Positions 10,796-20,600 of a stretch of 64,000 nucleotides of DNA are shown one piece after another; within the stretch, counting starts at the first letter, position 1, and every line of letters starts with the position of its first letter. The DNA lies in the NCBI GenBank assembly GCA_016169945.1, contig JADLSH010000199.1, positions 4,450,001 through 4,514,000 of the forward strand, written 5' to 3'. A model generated the notes under the pieces. It saw only the letters and a list, made by a program, of their open reading frames with translations. It ran no database searches and was not told the origin of the DNA. This stretch comes from Trachythela sp. YZ-2020. Lineage: Eukaryota; Cnidaria; Anthozoa; Malacalcyonacea; Clavulariidae. Both the position numbers and the translations under genes were made by a program.

Positions 10796-10892
10796 CTCTT
10801 CTGATGATCTCATAATACTTGGGGGAACAGTTCTTTGAATCAATGCTTGCTATTATAACCATCAGTGAGGATAACGTTATTATTTTCAACAT
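10796..10892 (-). CDS. Gene A first coding exon: signal peptide
   Basis: The ATG at 10890-10892 starts MLKIITLSSLMVIIASIDS, a hydrophobic signal peptide, followed by KNCSPKYYEIIRR and a GTGAGT donor at 10795. The exon is 97 bp and ends in phase 1, fitting the PAN exon (GG|A). This is the natural secreted N-terminus for the PAN protein. The upstream flank at 11020-11150 is shared with the left edge of the window. Confidence 0.7.
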
Positions 10893-11152
10893 GATTGAGG
10901 TCGTCAAGCGTGCTTTCTGTGAGGCAGTAACTAACAGAGTGAGCTAACGTTTTATCAGCAAAGCAGGTGGATAGAAAGTGTACGTGCAGTGACGTCACCA
11001 AGATGTTGATATGGCTACTCTCAGATACTTGAGCAACATTTAGCGGCATATAAGCCGCTAAGTTGAATAATTACATGCATACCACATTTTAACTTCAAAC
11101 CAAACAGCTACGTTTTGTTTTGTAAATAAATGCACTCCAACAACAACATAGT

Positions 11153-11590
11153 CGAATTTCGACGCAATCGTATGACTGGATTTTGCGCATATAGCCTAGA
11201 ACTCTAAAGCGGCGGTGTAATTATATAGTTGAACAAGATGTAAACATAGTTTGAATATATCTCTAAATTGTCGGCTTTGCTAGGTCTGTAATTCTATAAT
11301 ACTTTATACCGTTAAAAAGAGCGTAAAGATTTGCACAACATCGTCGAATTTCGATGCAATCGTAGGACTAGATTTTGCGCAAATTGATTCTGAATATAGA
11401 ACTCTAAAGCGGCGGTGTAATTCTATAGTTTAACTAAAGATGTAACATGCACAATTTTAGTTTGAATATATTTCTGAGTTGTTGGTTTTTCTAGACTTGT
11501 ACTTCTATAATGCTCTATACCGTTAAAAAGAGCGTAAAACATTTGCACAACACAATCGAATTTCGATGCAGTATGCAATTTCTATAACTG
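11153..11590. repeat. Tandem duplication of an about 190-220 bp unit
   Basis: Two units and the start of a third share 'cgaatttcgacgcaatcgta', 'tagaactctaaagcggcgg' and 'ataccgttaaaaagagcgta'. The units begin near 11153, 11343 and 11563. Function unknown. Confidence 0.75.
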
Positions 11591-11626
11591 GAATTATCTC
11601 TGAATATACAAAATTTTGGGCATCTC

Positions 11627-11702
11627 GCTCAATACTCAGAGCGCTGCATCGGAAATCCGTTATCGCAAGACCGCAGGTTCAATTCCTGCCAGAATGCCTA
11701 TA
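11627..11702 (+). repeat. tRNA-like sequence (SINE head or tRNA pseudogene)
   Basis: A D-arm-like GCTCAATACTCAGAGC and a perfect T-arm GCAGG-TTCAATT-CCTGC are present, and the ends can partly pair (GGGCATC with the ATGCC side). The segment between the arms is 30 bases and does not form a normal anticodon stem, so I do not call a functional tRNA. Confidence 0.45.
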
Positions 11703-12148
11703 GTTGCATTTTTCGCAACTGCTCTTGCTTAGGAGTCTAAAAATATGTATATAATTTTCGCTCGAAATTTCCATCTACAAACACCACCAACATTCAGTTC
11801 TATCGAGCGAGATCGGCGCGGCACCCCGGTGTAAAAATATTTCTGGAGTTGTAAATGGAAATTACTGAAGTTGATTTAGTTTATATTTATATTTGCAATT
11901 TGAACAAAAGATCAAAACTATATATAAATACTATTATTTTTACCATAGTTTTATCCAATACGATAATATAAGGTAAATCGCAAGAAATGGGCCAATGTGG
12001 AACTCATGTGTAAGCTATTGTAATATGACGTACTGAGTCGATCACTGTAACCATGGTCACAGAAGAGAAATTTATACCAGAAGTCCGACTCGAGCAAAAA
12101 TCTGTCCGCGTTTTTAAAAATGAATCGTCATAAATCCAAGCCATATTC

Positions 12149-12254
12149 GCCATCCTGGCTAGTACAACCACTAGTATAGGTCAGTGAGTACAACCGGAAC
12201 TTTGTACCTATCAAAACCTTATAAAAACTTCCGGTTGTACTAGCCAGGATGGTA
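12149..12254. repeat. Small inverted-repeat element
   Basis: Ends of about 20 bp (CCATCCTGGCTAGTACAACC and its reverse complement) flank an about 60-bp centre. A MITE-like hairpin. The rest of 11.7-13.8 kb shows no gene. Confidence 0.6.
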
Positions 12255-13854
12255 AATTTTTTGCGGACAAATCATCAAAGGCACCGATTCAAGATATCCT
12301 TCTGCTATCCTATCTATTCTGTGCCATGGTAACACGTAATACTGTATATTTCTTTTATTTTGTACAAAATGGTAAAATATCGATACGTTTTGTTAATTTT
12401 AACTATAAAATTATCAATTGCCCAACTATATAAAGTATGTATGTTATTATGTACTCTTTTAGCTTTGATTTACTGTAAAATTCAACCTTAGAAGTCTCAC
12501 AAAACATTTCGAAATTTTCATAAAACTTCAACTGTTTTTAACAGTATTTTTATACTTCTTTTCGCACTTGTTTTTGGGATTTAATATGTTGTTTCTTATT
12601 GAATTAATACTAAAATACCTTTTAAGATTAATCAATGTTGTATTGACCACACAGGATGATCTACGCATTTTCAAATCCACAAACTATAATATACTGCATG
12701 CCAATACGGCAAAAGACACTTACGCGTTTAAAACGCTTTAAAAGTTAAAACTCGAACCTTATCGGAGGTTTACGGTATGCTCCTTCATACGATTAGAAGC
12801 TATTTTAAATTCCCAGGAGCATAAAATCTTGTGCTTAATTTCTAAAGGTCCCCTTTTTTTATACACCTGTACATGGACCCTAGAAACTATTGTATATTTG
12901 CAGTCAGGAAAATTCCGATCACAGAAAAAATTATGTTTTCCATTGTTTTGGCATTGTGATTCAACAATGCATATCACAATAGCGAAGCTCTTTTGGGAGC
13001 TTTAATTAAAACATTTTTCCCTGCGAGAAAAACGTAAACAAGGCAAGGCCCTCTTGGCAAGGGGTCTGTACTTAAGCACAACCTGCATGTATATCTCACT
13101 TTGATAACATTTAAATCGTGTTTAGCTTAAGCTTTAACTCTGGAAAAATTTGTCACTCTATTTATTTGTTCATTTGCAGGAAATAGCCTATATTACAATA
13201 AGGTTTAAAAATTGTGCTAAGCTTTAAACCCTTTTCGATCCCTTCTACTGCATTGCTTCAGTAAAAGAAGACAGACAAAATAGCCACAAGTCTTTTAAAA
13301 CCTATCTAAGACAACATTGAAGTGTAAATTCAATAATTTTATTTCAACCTAAGAACATACACTATACAGTCAACATTTAACTTCGTCTTGGCCAAATTTG
13401 CCGCTTACATTCAGCACAAAATTTACATATGTTTACAACAAATAAATAAAGTAAAACCATAAAGCAACTTCATACCTTCTTGAGATCGACGTTAGAACAG
13501 CTCCAGAAGACATAGAACATCAAGAATTGCTGAGAATAAATATATCCATAGTGATTAATAAACTGATCCACCAGAGCAAAATTGATGGTTTTCATGTGAC
13601 ATCAAAGCGGCCATGCTGTACGGTGGACAACTTAATTCGAAGTTCCGATGTTTATCAGAGCAAATAATTTATGAATATTTCTTTGTTTTAAGGTATTTTT
13701 CCACCAGCAAGGGACGACGTGAAAACTACCAACTAAGTGTTTTCCACCCAGAAAACCCGCGGTGGGCGTGTGTGGCCGAAATTATGAAATACTTATTGGT
13801 GCATTCTTTGTATGCCCTTTGGGAATTCGCGCTTTTATTCATTTTCTAAAGAAT
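12255..13854. other. Unassigned AT-rich spacer between genes A and B
   Basis: No exon, RNA gene or clear repeat is supported here. Short frames at 12759-12977 (minus) and 13613-13849 (plus) have no recognisable domain or splice context. Confidence 0.5.
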
Positions 13855-13970
13855 AATTTCGAATTTTGCTGCAAAGTTGACAGGTTGGAATAAGGCTGTT
13901 TAGCCAATCAGAGGGTTTGCTTACAAAACCTGATTGTGGGGGATTCATAATGACGTTGCAACTTGCCTAT
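13855..13970. repeat. Truncated second copy of the 2645-2783 MITE
   Basis: Its left part follows the 2645 copy closely (inverted-repeat end, 'acaggttgg', 'tagccaatcagagggttt', 'ttacaaaacctga'). It is cut off by the foldback element starting at 13973. Confidence 0.6.
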
Positions 13971-13972
13971 GC

Positions 13973-14262
13973 AAATACACGAATCGCGAAATTCGGGCAA
14001 AAATCACAGTTAAAGAAAAACATGTAGCTGTGACTGGATGATTTAAAATATGCGTATTAAAGTATTCAAATGTTCAGTCATGCATTCGTGATTACATATC
14101 AAAACAATAAAAACACGAATGCATGACTGAACATTTGAATACTTTAATACGCATATTTTAAATCATCCAGTCACAGCTACATGTTTTTCTTTAACTGCGA
14201 TTTTTGCCCGACTCAGAACGCGTCATTTGGGTGCGCAGCCGAATTTCGCGATTCGTGTATTT
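13973..14262. repeat. Long foldback element
   Basis: Two nearly identical arms of about 90-95 bp (about 13997-14086 and 14114-14208) face each other across an about 27-bp loop. Outer arms of 24 bp (13973-13996 and 14239-14262) are also inverted. About 30 bp at 14209-14238 interrupts the right arm. The RNA or single strand would form a very stable hairpin. Confidence 0.8.
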
Positions 14263-14269
14263 TCGTAGT

Positions 14270-14438
14270 AAAGGCTGATTTCATTCAGTGTAATGTCGCG
14301 CGATCGACCTTTGCGATCGTTTTTTGAATTGTGAGCCCTCGACTGGAACGGATCCGGTCGAGGGCTCACAATTCAAAAGAAAACGATTGCAGAAAGTCGA
14401 TCGCGCGACATTTCGCACTGAGTGGAAATCAGCCTTTA
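14270..14438. repeat. Palindromic MITE (ends AAGGCTGATTTC)
   Basis: The ends are inverted repeats of about 40 bp including GTCGCGCGATCGAC. The centre is a near-perfect palindrome around GAGCCCTCGACTGG. TA-rich flanks suggest a TA or TWA target. One end of the same family is found at 30783-30823 inside a LINE. Confidence 0.7.
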
Positions 14439-14651
14439 AAGGGCCTGTTCATATGATCCCCGCTTGCCGACACGTCTCGTCTAGCGGGACGAATGTTTCC
14501 GTGTGTTGATATGGAGTTTTTCATCCCGCTTGCCGAGATGAAATTACAATGTTGTTCTATAATTAGCGCTGCAAAACATGTACATTTCAATGATTTCATG
14601 CACGCAACACAAATATTTTAACGATTTTGTTGTTTTTTATTTTTTTGCAAT

Positions 14652-15063
14652 AAGGCCAATTAAAAAAAGTTTTTAGTTTTTCATCGCCGCCCGCCCCTGA
14701 AAAATTGGCCGCCCGAAATATTTTTTTTATTATTATTAAATCGGAATTAGTCGGAAGTAGTCGGAAACCGAACGTTGGCGGCCATATTGTTTCAACATGC
14801 CTTTCGTTGTCGTACAAATACGAAGAGGAGACAACATGGTCTCGTATTTAGGCATAGAAGTTAAAATGGCTCTTGACTGTGACTATTTCTTGCGCAGACA
14901 AAATGTGTGAAATGGAAAACAACCTTTTAACCCGTTTTTAAAAGGGGAAATATACTACTTACGCTATTAAAAAATAAATAATAAAAAAAATAAAAATCCG
15001 CCCGCCCGCCCCACGTTTTTCAAAAAATCTGATGAAAAACTAAAAACTTTTTTTAATTGGCCT
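14652..15063. repeat. Non-autonomous element with about 33-bp inverted repeats
   Basis: 14652-14684 and 15031-15063 are inverted copies (AGGCCAATTAAAAAAAGTTT and following). 'cgcccgcccc' stretches lie just inside both ends. There is no transposase frame. Confidence 0.7.
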
Positions 15064-15431
15064 AACAAGCATTAAAACAAACGTAAAACTACGTAAAAAT
15101 CGTCTGGGGAGCGAGATTTTTGCAATTCGTACCAAGGGATTCGAGATACGAAGCTTTCGCCAGGCGGGATTCGGGGATTTTGAAATACGATCTTTGGAGA
15201 TTTAATGGCACATTTCAATATGTGTTCTAACCCTGTTCTGTCCGTTCTGAAAACTGTCACCAACGACTTTTTTTGTAAACTTTTGGCATGTATCACATTG
15301 ATGCTTTATCTTACATAATGGGCAGCATGCCATGGTATTGAAATTCTTGTAAACAGCTTTTAGGGATTTTTCCTTAGAAATAGGAATTTCGTAAACTTTT
15401 AGGGAATTTAAATGATTCAAGAACGACCTTA

Positions 15432-15896
15432 AGGCTGGTTCACATATGATCGCCCCGATCGCCCCGATCGCCCGAATCGCCGGAATCGCGTCAAAAAATG
15501 TGGAAGCGATCGAGACGATTCGATCGCTTCGCTGTTCACATATGATCGCACCTGATCGCATGTGAGTTCAATTTCACACGGCCATTCCTGGACCCGATAA
15601 AAGAGAATAATGCATCTTGGGTACATGCAGTGCATTTTGGGGCATATTTCGATCGCCCGAATCGTCCGAATCGCCTGGCCATGTTCACATATGATCGCAC
15701 GCGATCGCCCGTGGCTTTTTCTCGATCGCACCGATCGCCCCGATAGAGCAGTGTTCTATTGGGGCGATCAGTGGCGATCGCGATCGTCTGGATCGTCCCA
15801 CAACTTGAAACGTGTGTTCACATATAATCGCACGGATCGCCCGCGCACTATTTCAAGTGATTCGGGCGATCGGGGCGATTATATGTGAACCAGCCT
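15432..15896. mobile_element. PIF/Harbinger-type MITE with TTA target duplication
   Basis: Ends AGGCTGGTTCACATATGATCG and the inverted counterpart are flanked on both sides by TTA (15429-15431 and 15897-15899), the 3-bp duplication typical of PIF/Harbinger elements. The inside is rich in 'gatcgcccgaatcg' motifs on both strands, which creates several meaningless open frames. The flanks share a 'gaatcatttaaa'/'tttaaatgattc' motif, suggesting insertion into an older repeat. Confidence 0.75.
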
Positions 15897-15899
15897 TTA

Positions 15900-16950
15900 G
15901 TATGAATCATTTAAACTGATTGATGTACTTTATGTCTTTTTCAACTGCCCAGAAGTGCAGGAAATGGCGTCTATGTGACTCCAATTTTTAAACATTTTCC
16001 CGGATTCACACCCGGACTACCCTACGCAAACGTAAATTGTATTCGCATGTTGCGCATGATTGCCTGAAAATTAGAGTGTGACTGTTTGGTGAATTGCAAA
16101 ATTATACCTGTTATGTAGTTCATTTACTAAGTTGTAAACAAATAATGAAGTCATTGAGCTGATCGAAGTCACAGAAAAGTGAATGAATGAATGAAGCAAT
16201 GTAAGGAATTTTAGGGACAATTAAGGAATTTCACGAGAGCCGTAGTTGTATTAATACTATTCGGGATCGGGATTAACTAAGAAAAGCTATCGGGATTGCG
16301 GGAACGAGAGAAAATATGGAGCGGGATACGGGATTTAAGAAGCCTATTGGAGACCCTCTAGTTTGGGTCTAAAGATTAGTGGGGAATGAACTTGTTTTGT
16401 CCGACGAAAGGACCTGGTCACGACATAACGAAAAGGAGCCAGACAAAACCAAAAAAAGTTGATGAATGGTTATGACGAGGATGCACGGTTATCGAGTGTA
16501 GAACGTACGAGGCCACCATGGGGAGCACAAAGCATGCTTCCCCACATATGTAGAGTCTCTGAAAAGCCATTTCTGATGGTCAGAAAATATGTTAGATTAA
16601 CAAATTTTTCACATTGCCCAAACTGCTCTTAAAGTTTTTTTGTTCTTAAACAACATGCCTTGAACGTATTTTTGCCCGTCCAATACGGCAAAATTTCCCC
16701 TACAAAATTGCAATTCCACCCCTCCCCACCAGTTACGCCTCTGCCAGCTGTAAGATCATTGAAGTGACCAATTTTGACGAGGACAAGGCCAAGGGATGCA
16801 TAGGGATGCATAGGGTTGTTGCAAATCACATGCTATGCCACGAGACTAGATAGTAATTGCAAATATTTTTGAGTGAAGAAGCATTTTATTTATATTTTCT
16901 TGTATTTTTCATTTCTCATGTATTTGGAGAAATTAACTAAATATTTTTTT
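15900..16950. other. Unassigned spacer, 3' flank of gene B
   Basis: No gene is supported. The 16750-16890 part repeats the flank seen after gene A (about 2830-2960), including 'aagggatgca' and 'ttgcaaatcacatg', marking the duplicated unit of the cluster. Confidence 0.5.
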
Positions 16951-16952
16951 CG

Positions 16953-17050
16953 TTAACGTGCAGCAGTTAACGTGCAGCAGTTAACGTGCAGCAGTTAACG
17001 TGCAGCAGTTAATGTGCAGCAGTTAACGTGCAGCAGTTAACGTGCAGCAT
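16953..17050. repeat. 14-bp minisatellite, about 7 copies
   Basis: Units of TTAACGTGCAGCAG are repeated head to tail with one C-to-T change. It lies about 310 bp beyond the gene B stop codon. Confidence 0.9.
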
Positions 17051-17364
17051 TTGTGCGGCTCTGAGGATATGAATGTGAAGTGGGAAAAAGGAGCATTTTA
17101 GGGGGAGCTTTTGTAATTTAAAATCATCGAAAAATAATTCATTCACATTAACAACTGTACATTTTGTTTAGAACGGCACGTTTAAAATATCCCTGAGATC
17201 AAGGAGTCGATAAACTAAGTCTATGGTTTAATGGTATTCTAAAACAATTTTGAAACATTTAACTTAAAAATAACATTAATAGTCCCACGTTCAATTCTCA
17301 ATTATTAATACTATTATTAAGGCAGAATAGAAAGTTGGTTCTCAATGGTTTGTTCAAGATTACT

Positions 17365-17609
17365 TTAAAATACACCAGGGCGTATTTTCATCTCTGTCTT
17401 TTTCATAGAATAAGAGTGCCATCTGTTCCATCGCATTCCGTCGCCATCACTCCGACCTGCTCCCAGGTACAGACCGTTGAGGTTGGACTGATGACAGTTC
17501 TTGTACCACCATGCGCCTTTGTACCTCACAGCACAACTATTGCCATTGTTATTATCCTTGGTAGAGAACTGCATTTGATTGTGATAATCAAGGGAATCAC
17601 CTGCGTCAC
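17365..17609 (-). CDS. Gene B terminal FReD exon
   Basis: The acceptor is CTTAAAAG/GTGACG at 17610-17611, giving SYSGDAGDSLDYHNQMQFST across the junction. This is the standard FReD order, which is why I prefer it to the AG 9 bp further in. [32 protein letters not shown] and SYSMKKTEMKIRPGVF follow, then the stop. The calcium-loop region reads KDNNNGNSCA, with only one acidic residue, unlike the acidic version in gene A. Confidence 0.85.
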
Positions 17610-20600
17610 CTTTTAAGAAAAGAACAAAAGTCCGTGATAAGTATAACATTTCAAACTAAGAAGTAATATTAGCCTTAATCCATAGTCGAGTATCGTTTTC
17701 CCTTCTCAATAGGAAAACATTCCAACAAAACTCTTTTGTAGCAGCATTAATGATTTAACTAACAGTTTGTTCCCAATTGCCAGACAGTTTTCATTTTTCA
17801 GTTGGAAACTTTCGTATGCAAAAACAAGAGACATTCATGTTTTATAGGTAATCTTGACTTACCTGAATAACTGCCAACGTTCAATCTGTATCTATCTGAT
17901 TCGTCAGCCACACTAAATGTTCCATATTTAGCGTAACGTTGAGCGCCATTGAAATCCATCAAATCAACCCTTAAGACATCTTGGCCAGATTTGGACAAAC
18001 GATGTATGTTGTTCAGACCCAACCAAAACTCGCCGCTCAAGTTACCAAAGCCTGCTTTATAGTCTGCCCATCCAAGAAAGAAATCTTCACTGCCATCTTG
18101 TCTTCGCTGGAACACAGTCCATCCGCCTCCATCTCTGCTCATGTCACATCTGACTGGGAACGATCCCAGACCGTCAGGATCGATGGTGTAAACACCATCT
18201 TGTGTCACCCCAGATTTATAGAGATCAGCACAACTAGGAATAACTATATAATTGAAGATACAAACGAATAAGAATGAAATAGACTTGGTACACTCTACTA
18301 ATACAAGCATAATAAACAGTTTTGTGTTTGGATCACTTGTTTGTGACTTCTATCATTTCGTTCTCAATCGCTGAATGTAAAACATAATGATTATGTGATC
18401 AACTAACACAAGTATGTTGAATTCAGAGTAGATTTAACATGTTACAGATTTCTGGATATTGTCTTTCTATAGGTTTTTCTGGTTTATTGATAAGTAGCAT
18501 TTATTTAGCTTTGCCAATTACAATTACACATATATTTACACCACTATCACACGGAAACAATACAGATAAATAAGACAAATGGCAGGGTATGCGCAACAGC
18601 TTTCGCCAATTATACCTAGCCGATCTCAGTAACAATATAACAAATGCTAATGTACCTGTTCTAACGTAAATATCTATACCTGGCCTCCTACAGTAAATGG
18701 TGTCCACTATTACCTGTACATTCTAGTCCTGAACCAGTGAAACCAGTTTTGCCCGCACACGAGAACGAATCAGAATTACTGACATAACGATATAGTTTAC
18801 ATAACAACATGTTTACTCTTGCGCCCCCGATAACTTCATTGCATAAAAACGATTGCTTTCCCCCCCTTAAAAAACAGGCCCGAGTGGCCTGTTTATTACT
18901 ACTGGTGTGTTACTGTGTTGGTCAACTTGTTGATTATATTGCGTGATCTCACCGGCAGCTTGTCGCTGCTGTCACACTTGAGCGTGTTGGTTGGTCTGAA
19001 GTGCGTGTTGGCTAGTCTGATGACCGTCTTGTTTTATCTGTTGAGTGTGTTGACCATGGGACTGACATTGCCCCCGGGGAATCCAGCGGTTATGCAAACA
19101 ACTGGTCAAGTCGGCTTAATATTTTCTGGCATAAATTTGATGACCTATTATTTTGATGTTAATAACACCTAATATATAGTTAAACGAGATGGCAGACGAT
19201 CATGTTATTGATAGCTCATGGCTTCATGAGCCTTGTGGGGAGTCTATAGTTTCTTTTCAACGAGTTTTCAACACTGGGGTGTGCTGGTTAGGGACGAGAC
19301 AACGAGAACTCGTTGTGGGCGACTGGCATCATGGGCCCAAAATTATAAATTGAACAGAAAATGATTACACTTTCTATTTTTCCTAATCTAAACTTTGATT
19401 AGTTATAACCCCTCCCTAGCCTTAGGACACATCTTGATCTTGCGAGGCTCACGCAGATTTGTTCGTTGTTGTTTTGAAGACTCCAGCACGCTCCTGTTTC
19501 AATCCACAGAAAACTGTGAGCAACTTGATTCTGCAATATGCAAGAACTTGCTACTCGCTTGCACTGGAGACTATTTGCCTTTCAGACAATTTGTAAGCCA
19601 CAATTTGAAGCTCGAAGATCTGTGTAATCAATTGAACAGGTGGAGATAAGAAAGTATTTACCTCTAGAGCCACCTCTATACCTTGGGCAGAAAAATACAA
19701 AGACCTACAGTTTAATGGCAAGGATGCGAACACCCTGAAACGATCGATGGTTCGACATGTTGGTGTAGATACAATAAACTGTTCAGAGACCGAGAGACGT
19801 CAAATCCATAAAACCTGATCAAGTGGTAAATGAGAGACATATTCTTAGCAAAAGTTCTTGTATTAAAGAAATCACTTGTCTACACTGGATGTTTCATAGA
19901 GATTGTGCAAAACTGACAGCTAAAGTATTTGATTGGGAAATTTACTTGAAAGATACAGCTGGAGAATGTCTGACAGTTGCTATGTTTAAATAATATTAAC
20001 AGACATGATATAAATATTTTTCATACCTGAAGTCTGTGACAATGTAGTTTGAATCGTAGATGAATGAATGTGAAAATTTGAGACTGAAGGAGGTTCGTAT
20101 AAACGAAAAATTTCATCGCGACAGAAATATGTGACGGCTTAAATAGGCCGGGGGTTCAGAGTTCGTCCAGGGAAGCATGGCTGGCAGATGAGGTTAGCGC
20201 GTTGCCCCTTACCTCTACGTTAAGCCGGCTATACAGCAGGTCGACGGCACGGATTTAGTCAGGTTGGGTAACGTCAGTGTCCTTGACAAACTCATGTAAG
20301 TTGAGATTGGTTAGTTCTCTCCTGTTCTTCGAGAGATTTTCTCCGGGTACTCTGGTTTTCTTCCCTCGCTAAAAACTAACCCCTAGGCACTAACCCCCTC
20401 GGAACTTTTGTCAATTGGGTTGCAAAACCTGTTCAGGCTTCCGTCCACCTCAGAGTGGTAAAAACAATAAACTAAAGTAAGCCGCGGCTTATTAGTGTTT
20501 CGAATTCATTGTATAAACGGTTTCGCGACAAAATTATATATCACAAAATGTTGTTCAACACCGAATGCAGACTTAACGAAAAACCAAAAGTAAGAAAACT

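Larger units (their letters stand above)
3203..10892 (-). pseudogene. Gene A: PAN / Ser-Thr-rich / EGF-like / FReD lectin-type gene, broken
   Basis: Minus-strand exons that agree in phase are: signal-peptide exon 10796-10892, PAN exon 10434-10657, Ser/Thr-rich exons 7143-7335 and 6590-6844, EGF-like half-exon 5332-5396, FReD exon from 5144 to about 4800, and terminal FReD exon 3794 to 3203. In the family, such proteins are secreted or extracellular and bind carbohydrates or acetylated ligands through the C-terminal fibrinogen domain. Visible lesions are: a TGA inside the EGF-like piece (5369-5371), one base missing near 4811 against gene B, 11 bases missing near 3781 that bring a stop into frame, and a SINE inserted at 3246-3602 just before the final MKKTEMKIRP residues. 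A truncated transcript cannot be excluded, but a full FReD cannot be made from this copy. Confidence 0.8.

Noticed and set aside
11627..11702. Functional tRNA gene
   Set aside because: The T-arm and D-arm are good but the central 30 bases do not form an anticodon stem-loop; kept only as a tRNA-like repeat.
15202..15888. Overlapping plus and minus frames rich in Arg-Ser-Asp
   Set aside because: They arise from palindromic GATCG motifs of the MITE at 15432-15896.
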